DNA of 64,000 nt, taken from assembly GCA_964560085.1 (NCBI GenBank), contig CAZLKF010000002.1, positions 1 to 64,000 of the forward strand, in the 5' to 3' direction. The position numbers were made by a program, and so were the translations under genes. Origin of the DNA: RUG11241 sp964560085 (GTDB lineage Bacteria > Bacillota_I > Bacilli_A > RF39 > UBA660). The notes under the pieces are model-generated. The model had not been told where the DNA came from. It did not search any database and was given only the letters and a program-made list of their open reading frames with translations. Position 1 is the first letter of the stretch, and every line of letters begins with the position of its first letter. This document shows positions 16,581 through 23,737 of this stretch, one piece after another.

Positions 16581-17627
16581 TTAATAAAATTTTTTGACTA
16601 TTTTTAAAGCTCCTTGCTTCCAAGGTACACGATGATTAACGCCACTTAAATTTTCAAAATTTTTATAATTTTCTAAATACCATTTATAATTTCTAAGTAA
16701 GGCATCTTTATTAGAATATTTAGGTTTATAACCAAGAATGTTTTCAGCTTTTTCAATTGAAACAAAAGAATCTTTCGAAGCTGTTTCATAAACCCACTTA
16801 TAAAGTGGTGATAAATGTATTAGTTCTAAAAATCTTAGCCCCCAAATAGCTGGAGTAGCAGGAAATCCTTTTATTTTTTTATTATGACCTGCATAATCTA
16901 AAACTGCTTGATAATCTTCTTTCATAGTTGTAAATTCTTTTGCTCCAATATTAAATACATCATTAACTTTTTCTTTATCTAATGTCATACATAATATTAT
17001 TGCATCACACAAGTCATCAACATCTAAAAATTGATAACGATTATTACCTTTCCCAATCATTGGAAAACCATGACCATCTTTTGCCCATTCATAAAACATA
17101 GCAAAAGCGCCTAATCTTTCAGGCCCGATAAATGATTTAGGTCGTATTATTGAAATTGTTAAGCCTTTTTCACGATATTCAGCGCATACTTTCTCAGCTT
17201 CAATCTTTGCTTCCCCATAAGGACCAACACCATCTAATTTGTCAGTTTCATAAAGAGGATGATGATCAGGAATTCCATAAACTGCAGTTGTGGAAATCTG
17301 AATAAATCTTTTCACTTTATGTTCATATGCACTCTTTACAACATTTCGGCTACCATCAATGTCAGTTGAAAATATATCGGCTGGTTTATATAATGGTAAT
17401 GCTGCTGCACAATGAACGACGTAATCAACATCTTTCATGCAATCATCTACTTGTTCTTTATTACGAATATCACCAATAACCCAGTTAATTTTATCTTTGC
17501 AATCAGGATAGTCAAATGGTAATAGATCAAGTGAAACAATTTCATAGTTGTCAGCTAATAATCTTCTAATTAAATTAATACCTAAAAATCCACTACCACC
17601 AGTAACAAAAACTTTTCCTTTTTTCAT
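16581..17627 (-). CDS. Extended SDR NAD-dependent sugar epimerase/dehydratase
   Basis: This 348-residue protein has the Rossmann dinucleotide motif TGGSGFLG (about residues 10-17), the acidic adenosine-ribose loop residue in SLDLLPFD, the catalytic Ser/Thr in ISTTAVYG, and the Y...K pair in GPYGEAK. It is the first gene of the glycan operon and has its own consensus promoter. Its substrate could be a nucleotide sugar or a polyprenyl-phosphate sugar. The downstream UbiA-type transferase raises the second option, by analogy with conversion of lipid-linked ribose in actinobacteria, but that is inference. Confidence 0.85.
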   Translation of the reverse strand: MKKGKVFVTGGSGFLGINLIRRLLADNYEIVSLDLLPFDYPDCKDKINWVIGDIRNKEQVDDCMKDVDYVVHCAAALPLYKPADIFSTDIDGSRNVVKSAYEHKVKRFIQISTTAVYGIPDHHPLYETDKLDGVGPYGEAKIEAEKVCAEYREKGLTISIIRPKSFIGPERLGAFAMFYEWAKDGHGFPMIGKGNNRYQFLDVDDLCDAIILCMTLDKEKVNDVFNIGAKEFTTMKEDYQAVLDYAGHNKKIKGFPATPAIWGLRFLELIHLSPLYKWVYETASKDSFVSIEKAENILGYKPKYSNKDALLRNYKWYLENYKNFENLSGVNHRVPWKQGALKIVKKFY

Positions 17628-17645
17628 ATTATCTACCTCGTAATA

Positions 17646-17674
17646 ATTATAACTTTTTTTTCATAATTTGACAA
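17646..17674 (-). promoter_or_regulatory. Sigma-A promoter of the glycan operon
   Basis: The -35 is TTGTCA (17669-17674) and the -10 is TATAAT (17646-17651), with a 17-bp spacer. It lies about 20 bp upstream of the epimerase start and just after the terminator of the secreted-protein gene. The five genes from 17627 to 9798 follow on the same strand without an obvious strong terminator. Confidence 0.78.
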
Positions 17675-17678
17675 TAAA

Positions 17679-17698
17679 AAAAGACTATTAAGTCTTTT
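17679..17698 (-). terminator. Intrinsic terminator of the last SipW-type gene
   Basis: The stem AAGACT / AGTCTT (17681-17686 with 17691-17696) has a 4-nt loop and flanking A/T pairs that lengthen it. It is followed by TTTTTTT on the minus strand. It separates the secreted-protein cluster from the glycan operon. Confidence 0.8.
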
Positions 17699-18189
17699 TA
17701 CATTTGTGTACATGTTACTGTATAAGTAAATGTTGGGGCTGCAGATGAATAAGTTTCACCTGTTGTACCATATGGCCAATTCCAATAAATTGTTTTAGTT
17801 GAAGTGCCACCATTTGTTGCTACTGTTCCACTTATTGTTGTATTATTTACAATCTCACTTGAATAAGAGGTTCCATTTTTCGTTTGATATAATTTTAAAT
17901 TTGCGCGATCACTATCTGTTCCTATATGAGTTAAACCTGTAAATTTAATTGAATAACTAGATGTAATTTCAGATGTAACAGTTATAGTAAATGATCCAGC
18001 GTCCCCAGGATACAAATTTGGCATTTGCACTGATGCTGGTCCAGTTGCAGCGTCACAATCCCATGCTAGTACAGTACCTGTTGCGGTTCCTGTTATTGTT
18101 GTTTGATAATACGCGTATGTTCCAATAGCAAAACCAATGCCTAAAACCAAAATAGCTATTCCTGCGTATAATATTTTATTCCCTTTCAT
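17698..18189 (-). CDS. SipW-type secreted protein, short cysteine-containing form (copy 1)
   Basis: This 163-residue protein has a membrane-spanning signal (about residues 5-25) leading to GTYAYYQTTITGTATG, the TasA/camelysin-like SipW processing region, then a beta-rich domain. Cys in VLAWDC and Cys in the terminal VTCTQM probably form a disulfide joining the two ends. Other shared marks are the LYPGDAG turn and YWNWPYGTTGET. The N-terminal 45 residues are almost identical to those of the gene at 18895-19395. It follows a long-form paralogue by 20 bp. Assembly into fibres, as for TasA, is inferred. Confidence 0.8.
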   Translation of the reverse strand: MKGNKILYAGIAILVLGIGFAIGTYAYYQTTITGTATGTVLAWDCDAATGPASVQMPNLYPGDAGSFTITVTSEITSSYSIKFTGLTHIGTDSDRANLKLYQTKNGTSYSSEIVNNTTISGTVATNGGTSTKTIYWNWPYGTTGETYSSAAPTFTYTVTCTQM

Positions 18190-18209
18190 AACTTTCCTCC
18201 ATTATATTA

Positions 18210-18770
18210 CTAAACTCCGTATGGAGTTGTATTTTTCTGTGTGCAAATCAATTGAAAAGTAATTACCATTGAACCATTAGCTGTTGTATATAGCGGTGTT
18301 TCAGCTGAAGTTCCAATTGGCCAATTATAATAAAGCGTTTTGGTATTTGAACCATTGGCTGCTGCTGCGATTGTTCCAGCAGCTGTTGTTCCTGTTGCTC
18401 CAACTGTCATTTCTTCTGTATAACCTGTAGAGCTAGCATAAGTCTTATAGAATTTTAAATTTCCTGGCTTATTAGTAACATTGGTTATTCTGATTGTATA
18501 ATCAGCTGCAAAATTTGCTGATGTAACAGTAATTGTAAAATTTCCAGAAACGCCTGGTTTAAGGTTAGCATTACTCAAAGTTGTTGTAAAATTTGATGTT
18601 ACATTATTTCCTTTGCATGACCAAGCCAAAATAGTACCACTAGCTGTTCCTGTTATTGTTGATTGATAATATGCATATGTTCCAGCAGATACTGCAACTG
18701 CAAATATCATCATAGCAATTCCAATTAACATCTTTCTTTTGTCATCATTTTTAGTGACTTTCTTTTTCAT
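18210..18770 (-). CDS. SipW-type secreted protein, long cysteine-containing form (copy 1)
   Basis: This 186-residue protein has a basic N-terminus, a hydrophobic segment (MLIGIAMMIFAVAVSAGT) and the processing region TYAYYQSTITGTASG. The beta-rich domain has Cys in ILAWSC and in the terminal LICTQ, the LKPGVSG turn and YYNWPIGTSAET, and ends TPYGV. The start at 18770 is chosen because GGGAGGAG lies 5 bp upstream. It has its own promoter at 18821-18849 and forms a two-gene unit with the short form downstream. It is a likely SipW substrate and surface polymer subunit. Confidence 0.8.
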   Translation of the reverse strand: MKKKVTKNDDKRKMLIGIAMMIFAVAVSAGTYAYYQSTITGTASGTILAWSCKGNNVTSNFTTTLSNANLKPGVSGNFTITVTSANFAADYTIRITNVTNKPGNLKFYKTYASSTGYTEEMTVGATGTTAAGTIAAAANGSNTKTLYYNWPIGTSAETPLYTTANGSMVITFQLICTQKNTTPYGV

Positions 18771-18820
18771 ATTTTCTCCTCCCATTAAATTGATAGCCAT
18801 TACACTTCTATCTTAGTTAA

Positions 18821-18849
18821 ATTGTAACACATTTTCACTTTACTGTGAA
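18821..18849 (-). promoter_or_regulatory. Promoter of the second SipW-type gene pair
   Basis: The -35 is TTCACA (18844-18849) and the -10 is TACAAT (18821-18826), with a 17-bp spacer. A small inverted repeat (TTCAC / GTGAA, 6-bp spacer) overlaps the -35 and could be an operator. It lies between a terminator and the long-form gene, so this pair can be expressed independently. Confidence 0.6.
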
Positions 18850-18875
18850 CCCCATTATGTAAATAAAAAGCAAAA

Positions 18876-18896
18876 AAAAAGACCATTGGTCTTTTT
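18876..18896 (-). terminator. Intrinsic terminator of the first SipW-type gene pair
   Basis: A 9-bp stem (AAAAAGACC / GGTCTTTTT) has a 3-nt loop and a T-tract of nine on the minus strand. The stop codon of the short-form gene at 18895 overlaps the stem. Confidence 0.88.
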
Positions 18897-19395
18897 ACGT
18901 CTGTGTACATACTACAGTAATTGTTACTGATGGAGCAGCAGAATTATAAGTTTCTATTCCATCATATGGCCAATTATAGTAGAATTTCTCTGTGACAGTT
19001 GCCCCAGCTCCTATTGTTTTATTTGTATAAGCTGCTGGTGTTGTTCCAGAATTAATTACAGTAGCATGAGCAGAATCAGTATACAAATTTAATTTTGTAT
19101 GACTGCTTTCTGGTCCCATATTTGTAAATGAACTAAATGTAATACTATACTTTGCAGAAATAGATGAAGTAATTGTAATCGATTTTTCACCTGAAGCACC
19201 AGGATATAAAGATCCTAGAGAAATTGTAAATTGATCTCCTTCTCCCGTACTATTAGCATTACATTGCCATGCAAGAACAGTACCAGATGCAGTACCTGTG
19301 ATTGTTGTTTGATAATATGCATATGTTCCAACTGCAAATCCAATTCCTAATATTAAAATTGCAATTCCTGCATATAATATTTTATTTCCTTTCAT
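18895..19395 (-). CDS. SipW-type secreted protein, short cysteine-containing form (copy 2)
   Basis: This 166-residue protein has the same N-terminal signal as the gene at 17698-18189 and the processing region GTYAYYQTTITGTASG. The mature part has Cys in VLAWQC and the terminal VVCTQT, the LYPGASG turn and FYYNWPYDGIET. Conservation is strongest in the signal and weaker in the mature domain, which suggests constrained export and diversifying subunits. It pairs with the long-form gene 23 bp upstream and is closed by the terminator at 18876-18896. Confidence 0.8.
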   Translation of the reverse strand: MKGNKILYAGIAILILGIGFAVGTYAYYQTTITGTASGTVLAWQCNANSTGEGDQFTISLGSLYPGASGEKSITITSSISAKYSITFSSFTNMGPESSHTKLNLYTDSAHATVINSGTTPAAYTNKTIGAGATVTEKFYYNWPYDGIETYNSAAPSVTITVVCTQT

Positions 19396-19418
19396 TTTTC
19401 TTCCTCCCTCTTTTTAGA

Positions 19419-19997
19419 TTAAGCTCCATATGGAGTCTTTGATGTTTGTTGACAAGTTATATTGATTTTTATACTAGCCGTACCAGATGTTGCTGGTGTT
19501 TCAGCCGCACTTCCGATTGGCCAATTCCAATAAATTGGATATGTAGCTGTAGCACTACCAGTGGTCGTTGCATCGACTGTTGTCGTTAATGGTCTATTGC
19601 TTGAAGTACAAGTAGTATCGCTACTAGACTTTTTTATACAAGTCGCTGTATTATTTTGACTTGCTGCGGTCCCAGTCGTATAAAATTTTAAGTTTGCAGG
19701 AATATTACTTGGACTATCCAACGTAATATCAAATCTTGCCTCAAAATTTGATACTGCCAAAGTCAAATTAATTGTATTTGACACACCTGGTTTTAGATTA
19801 CCTAAATTAACATTAAAAGTTGATGAAGATCCACTTGTCGTACAAGCCCATGAAACAACTGTACCACTAGCTGTACCTGTGATTGTAGATTGGTAATACG
19901 CATATGTTCCTGCAGATACTGCAACTGCAAATACCATCATTGCTATTCCCAATATTAAATTTCTTTTTTGAACTTTTGCTGCTTTTTCTGATTTCAT
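19419..19997 (-). CDS. SipW-type secreted protein, long cysteine-containing form (copy 2)
   Basis: This 192-residue protein has the hydrophobic segment LILGIAMMVFAVAVSAGT and the processing region TYAYYQSTITGTASG. Cys in VVSWAC and terminal NITCQQ are the conserved pair; two further Cys lie in the middle (TATCIKK and TTCTSS). It keeps LKPGVSN and YWNWPIGSAAET and ends TPYGA, like the other long form. GGAGG precedes the ATG closely. The 93-bp gap upstream (19998-20090) has possible -10 elements but no convincing -35. Confidence 0.8.
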   Translation of the reverse strand: MKSEKAAKVQKRNLILGIAMMVFAVAVSAGTYAYYQSTITGTASGTVVSWACTTSGSSSTFNVNLGNLKPGVSNTINLTLAVSNFEARFDITLDSPSNIPANLKFYTTGTAASQNNTATCIKKSSSDTTCTSSNRPLTTTVDATTTGSATATYPIYWNWPIGSAAETPATSGTASIKINITCQQTSKTPYGA

Positions 19998-20090
19998 AAA
20001 TTATCCTCCTTTGCTATTGTATATCACTAATACCATAATAACACAATCTCAAAATTTTGGAAATCTTTTAAATGAATATTTAGCAATTAG

Positions 20091-20675
20091 TTAAGCATTT
20101 GGATTTACTTGAGTACCAGTTACAGAAATTGCTAAACTTGCTGCGCCAGCTGTAGCTGGTGTTTCAGCTGCATCGCCAAGTGGCCAATCATAGTATACTA
20201 CTACTGAATCAGCTGGTGAGCCTGCTGCAAGATTTCTCGTTATTGTTGTTTCTCCAGGTGTTATTAAACTTCCTTCAGCATGATTTTCAGTTGTATACAA
20301 CTTCAAATTGCTTGGCCAGTTAGTCACACTAGGAAATGATACAACTGCTGTTACATCAAGACCACTAGCTGCTGCTGATAAACTTAATGTAATAGTGCCA
20401 TTTACGCCTGGCTTTAAATTACCTAAGTCTGCAGAAAAATTAGTAGTTCCTTCATTAACAAGAAAACTCCACGCTGTAATAGTACCAGATGCAGTTCCTG
20501 TAATTGTTGATTGATAGTATGCATATGTTCCTGCAGATACTGCAATGGCTGCTACTATCATAGCGATCCCAGCAACAATTGATTTAATTTCTTTTTGTTT
20601 TTTGGGAACTTTATTAACAGTTTGAACTACTTTAGTATTCTTTGTTCCAGTTTTTTTTGTTTTACCCTTTTCCAT
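20091..20675 (-). CDS. SipW-type secreted protein, cysteine-free form
   Basis: This 194-residue protein has a long lysine-rich N-terminus, a hydrophobic segment (IVAGIAMIVAAIAVSAGT) and the processing region TYAYYQSTITGTASG. The position that is Cys in the neighbours is Phe here (ITAWSF), and the C-terminal Cys is Gly (VTGTQVNPNA), so the putative disulfide is absent as a unit. The LKPGVNG turn and YYDWPLGDAAET are retained. It starts 4 bp after the stop of the preceding paralogue, so the two are co-translated. Confidence 0.78.
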   Translation of the reverse strand: MEKGKTKKTGTKNTKVVQTVNKVPKKQKEIKSIVAGIAMIVAAIAVSAGTYAYYQSTITGTASGTITAWSFLVNEGTTNFSADLGNLKPGVNGTITLSLSAAASGLDVTAVVSFPSVTNWPSNLKLYTTENHAEGSLITPGETTITRNLAAGSPADSVVVYYDWPLGDAAETPATAGAASLAISVTGTQVNPNA

Positions 20676-20679
20676 CTAT

Positions 20680-21180
20680 TTACGTCCCTCCACTAGGATC
20701 TCTTTGATAACCAAAAATGGTCATATTGAACCAGGCAGTTCCTGGTACATATTCCTCGGCTGCAGATCCATACAGCCAGTCATAATATATTGTAACATCT
20801 TCTGAAGTTCCAGCAGCAAGGAACCCAGTCAAGGTATCACCATTAAGATTGATCTCATCAGTTTTCCCTTCATCAGAATAAAACTTGAGATTGTTGGGAA
20901 TATTGTTTGGATAATTAAACAATATTGTATAATCAACGGGAATTTCACTATTAATTGCGCTTAAAGATAGTTTAAAACTTCGATCAATTCCCGGATATAA
21001 ATTACCTAAATCCGTTGTAAATGACATTTTTTCACCATCAATTTTAAAGTCCCATTTTGCAAATACTACTGAAGCTGTCCCGGTAATACTTGAAGTAAAA
21101 GCTGCATATGATGACATTGTAATAATGACACCAATTGTAATTAAAACAATTCCAATGAAAGTATACTTATTTTTAAACAT
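20680..21180 (-). CDS. SipW-type secreted protein, cysteine-free divergent form
   Basis: This 166-residue protein has the signal FIGIVLITIGVIITMSSYAAF and a diverged processing region SSITGTASVVF. The mature domain has WDF and terminal FGYQRDPS at the two positions that carry Cys in four neighbours. It keeps the LYPGIDR turn and YYDWLYGSAAEE. It lies 7 bp after the preceding gene and 4 bp before the next one, in the middle of a run of coupled genes downstream of sipW. Confidence 0.75.
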   Translation of the reverse strand: MFKNKYTFIGIVLITIGVIITMSSYAAFTSSITGTASVVFAKWDFKIDGEKMSFTTDLGNLYPGIDRSFKLSLSAINSEIPVDYTILFNYPNNIPNNLKFYSDEGKTDEINLNGDTLTGFLAAGTSEDVTIYYDWLYGSAAEEYVPGTAWFNMTIFGYQRDPSGGT

Positions 21181-21187
21181 AAATCAC

Positions 21188-21748
21188 CTACTCATTTGCT
21201 TGATACATGTTAGCCGACATAGAAACACTAAAAGTCTTACCTGCATAACAAGCAGCGCTATTATATGTCATATTCCATTTTAAGGCTAACCTATAATAAT
21301 GTCGCTGTGGTGAAGTTAAACTAAAACTAATTGCACCACTAACTTGATTAGTTGAATTATTTGTTAAACTAACACTTGTTTCAGAACCATTACTTTCATT
21401 AATCCGATATAATTCATAAGATACAGGATTAGTACAACCTGATCCCCAAGTCGGCTTAGAAAATGTAAGTACATAATTCATTTTTGTTTCAGTAATAGCA
21501 GTAGCATTATTATCAGCACCTGTATAATTTTTAATATAAAAATATACATTGTCGGCGGTCGAACTAGTAGGAATAATATTTGTATGTGTCCCAGCGACAA
21601 TTGATATTTCTCCAGCAAAATCCGAAGTTTGTCCACTAACAACACCTGTTACTTGCTGATTATAGTAAGCATATGTTAATCCAATTCCGCTTGTGATCAA
21701 AGCAAATAATCCGACAACTAACAAAGTTAATACTTTTTTATATTTCAT
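21188..21748 (-). CDS. Putative SipW-type exported protein, outlier
   Basis: This 186-residue protein has an N-terminal hydrophobic segment and a SipW-like junction LTYAYYNQQVTGVVSG. The mature domain differs from the other paralogues: it lacks the W.C/W.F and NWP motifs and has two Cys (in GSGCTNP and AACYAG) and a Thr/Ser/Asn-rich composition. Its ATG overlaps the sipW stop by 4 bp (ATGA), so it is translationally coupled to the peptidase. It may be a minor, capping or anchoring subunit; that is inference. Confidence 0.68.
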   Translation of the reverse strand: MKYKKVLTLLVVGLFALITSGIGLTYAYYNQQVTGVVSGQTSDFAGEISIVAGTHTNIIPTSSTADNVYFYIKNYTGADNNATAITETKMNYVLTFSKPTWGSGCTNPVSYELYRINESNGSETSVSLTNNSTNQVSGAISFSLTSPQRHYYRLALKWNMTYNSAACYAGKTFSVSMSANMYQANE

Positions 21749-22266
21749 TGTTGCACCATCTTCCTTTTGGCAGCAAAGAAAATCTCTAAAGCGATTAATA
21801 CTGTTAATAATGAAATTATTCCCATTGGTGTTTTTGCGAACAAAATAATACTACCTATTTTCCCAATTCTTCTGATCACTTTCCCTTCAATATCACTTAA
21901 TTGAATTGGTTCATCAGAAGAGTTATTAGCATCACCTTGTGTAGTAAATGTCGTTCCTTCTTTTTTTATAATACGATGAGTTACAATCATATTTCGTTGA
22001 TGAAAAGTAATAACATCACGCACATTATAATCTTCTAGCTCTTTTATAATAATTACATCACCAGCATGGTAGTTAGGTTCCATACTTCCGGTCAATACAA
22101 TTAATCCACTATAGCCAAAAATTTTAATAACTTCAACTTTAAAAATTATTTTAAATACTAAAGTTCCAAGACAAACAATAATTACAATAACTGCAAAAAT
22201 AGATGAAAGAATTTCCATCATGCGTTGAAAGAATTTTTTTTGTTGCTTGACTTCTTTCTTTTTCAT
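21745..22266 (-). CDS. sipW: ER-type signal peptidase I (SipW)
   Basis: This 173-residue protein has an N-terminal and a C-terminal membrane helix. The catalytic serine is in TGSMEPNYHAGD (Ser61). The position occupied by Lys in ordinary bacterial signal peptidases is His in VTHRII (His97), the mark of the ER/archaeal and SipW type. Box E is QGDANNSSDEPI (Asp112). In B. subtilis, SipW processes TapA and TasA, the matrix fibre proteins. Here it is surrounded by seven or eight candidate substrates and sits 1 bp after a membrane accessory gene, so it is very likely dedicated to them. Confidence 0.93.
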   Translation of the reverse strand: MKKKEVKQQKKFFQRMMEILSSIFAVIVIIVCLGTLVFKIIFKVEVIKIFGYSGLIVLTGSMEPNYHAGDVIIIKELEDYNVRDVITFHQRNMIVTHRIIKKEGTTFTTQGDANNSSDEPIQLSDIEGKVIRRIGKIGSIILFAKTPMGIISLLTVLIALEIFFAAKRKMVQQ

Positions 22267-22267
22267 A

Positions 22268-22891
22268 CTATCCCTCTAATTCAATAGCGCTCATATTAAT
22301 AGTCATGCTGTATTTTGATCTGTTAGGCTTCAATCCTATCTGCGTATCAGCAGCATTATCTTCACTAACCCACATCCACTCAAGTTCATATTCATGAGTT
22401 TCAGCACCATTAATTTTAATATCATCTAAAACAATTTGATCATATTTTACCCAACCATTTTGTCCAATAATATAATTGCCGTTATTTTTTAATTTATACT
22501 TAATGTTAACCTTGTCTTCATTAGTCTCAGTAATTGATAAATCATAAGAAATTTTGCCGTTTTTCTCATTAACAATATCAAATTTGTAAACACCATTGTC
22601 ATATGGAGCAACATAGTTGCGACCACTGACCACAAATATATTTAAAGTATTCCCTTCTTCACTATCAGACCATTTTCCAGCCTCATCAGAGATAACAATG
22701 GAATATTCATCACTAGTGGGAATTGGTTCTGGAGAAACTGGTCTTTTACTGACACCAAAACCATAACCAATTCGATATATTAAATATCCAAAAATGCAAA
22801 GAAACAATAATAATAGTAGTAATAGCAACCATTTTTTATTGTTTTTTTCTTTTTCATTCTTTTTGATTTTATTATTTACATTTTTTTGCAC
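22268..22891 (-). CDS. Membrane-anchored accessory protein of the sipW operon
   Basis: This 207-residue protein is not recognised. It has a strongly basic cytoplasmic start, one helix (WLLLLLLLLFLCIFGYLIY, about residues 21-39) and an extracellular beta-rich domain of about 150 residues with an EYELEWMWVSEDN segment and a terminal TINMSAIE strand resembling the last strand of the secreted paralogues. GTG is the likely start, with AAGGAG 9 bp upstream. It immediately precedes sipW. By position it could play a TapA-like anchoring or nucleating role; that is inference. Confidence 0.68.
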   Translation of the reverse strand: MQKNVNNKIKKNEKEKNNKKWLLLLLLLLFLCIFGYLIYRIGYGFGVSKRPVSPEPIPTSDEYSIVISDEAGKWSDSEEGNTLNIFVVSGRNYVAPYDNGVYKFDIVNEKNGKISYDLSITETNEDKVNIKYKLKNNGNYIIGQNGWVKYDQIVLDDIKINGAETHEYELEWMWVSEDNAADTQIGLKPNRSKYSMTINMSAIELEG

Positions 22892-22922
22892 AAATACTCA
22901 CTCCTTATACAGGAATACAAAA

Positions 22923-22971
22923 TTTAACCTTCGTTAAAAAGTACCATTGATGCTCTTTAACGAGGGTTAAA
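22923..22971 (-). terminator. Long intercistronic hairpin (attenuator or partial terminator)
   Basis: Two 16-nt arms (22923-22938 and 22956-22971) pair perfectly except for one G-U wobble and flank a 17-nt loop. On the minus strand the hairpin is followed by only four T before G. It separates the first SipW-type gene from the sipW genes, so it could give partial termination or protect the upstream mRNA and raise the dose of the first subunit. Confidence 0.65.
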
Positions 22972-22998
22972 CCCCTTGTTGACACATATTAACTATAG

Positions 22999-23559
22999 TT
23001 ATGCCCCTGGATTAACTTGGTAACCAGTAATTGTTATTGGTAAAGTTAATGATTGACCTGCAAAAGCATTGTCATCATCTGTTGAAGTCCATAACCATCT
23101 CCAATAAATAGTAACTTCTTTTGTTCCACCAGCAGCAATTGTATCACCACTGACATTAGCTAATGATGTCTGATAAGTAGAATCGCTATACAATGCTAAA
23201 TTAGTAGGAACTTGGCCACCAGTTAGTGAACCGAATACAGCATCATAAGTTACAGGAACTTCGCTACCTACAGCCGACAAAGTCAATGTGAAACTACCAT
23301 ATGAGCCTGGTTGAACCTTCTTAACATCATCAACTTGAATTGTGTTGTAAACAGTTCCAGACATTAAGTCAACTTCAAAATTATCAGTACTATTGTTAAC
23401 CTTGAATGCCCATGTTGCTGTCGTTAATGATGCTTCTCCGGTTACAGATGTTTGGAATCTTGCGTACGCTCCAACAAACAAACCAGTAGCCATTGCAAAT
23501 AAAATTACTGCAACAATAAAGATAGTTTTGTCATTTCTTTTTTTTGTGTTTTTTTTCAT
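22999..23559 (-). CDS. SipW-type secreted protein, first gene of the cluster (cysteine-free)
   Basis: This 186-residue protein has a basic N-terminus, a hydrophobic segment (FIVAVILFAMATGLFVGA) and a processing region YARFQTSVTGEASL. The mature domain has TWAF and terminal ITGYQVNPGA, the Cys-free pattern, with the turn VQPGSYG and YWRWLWTSTDDD replacing the NWP motif. It is promoter-proximal and separated from sipW by a strong hairpin, so it is a good candidate for the major subunit. AAGGAGG lies 7 bp before the ATG. Confidence 0.78.
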   Translation of the reverse strand: MKKNTKKRNDKTIFIVAVILFAMATGLFVGAYARFQTSVTGEASLTTATWAFKVNNSTDNFEVDLMSGTVYNTIQVDDVKKVQPGSYGSFTLTLSAVGSEVPVTYDAVFGSLTGGQVPTNLALYSDSTYQTSLANVSGDTIAAGGTKEVTIYWRWLWTSTDDDNAFAGQSLTLPITITGYQVNPGA

Positions 23560-23684
23560 GATTTCCTCCTTACCTTAAAAATAATAAATTATAATTTATA
23601 TGTTAAATTCTGGTGTGTCTAGCCAAAATTAAACATCGTTACAAATAAAGACCTGCCATACGCTTGTATCGTATTGCTACAATA

Positions 23685-23713
23685 AATATACAACATATGT
23701 CGATAAAAGTCAA
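23685..23713 (-). promoter_or_regulatory. Promoter of the SipW cluster with a possible 0A-like box
   Basis: The -35 is TTGACT (23708-23713), the -10 is TATATT (23685-23690), with a 17-bp spacer. The spacer contains ATCGACA (TGTCGAT on plus), one mismatch from the Spo0A box TGTCGAA. The predicted transcript has a leader of about 118 nt before the first gene. The leader holds a small stem (ATACG / CGTAT) but I recognise no known riboswitch in it. Confidence 0.7.
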
Positions 23714-23737
23714 TTATTCTGTAAGTAAATTGATAAT

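Noticed and set aside
23560..23684. A riboswitch in the leader of the SipW cluster
   Set aside because: Only a 5-bp stem is obvious; I could not match it to c-di-GMP, c-di-AMP or other known aptamers by eye, so it is reported only as an untranslated leader.
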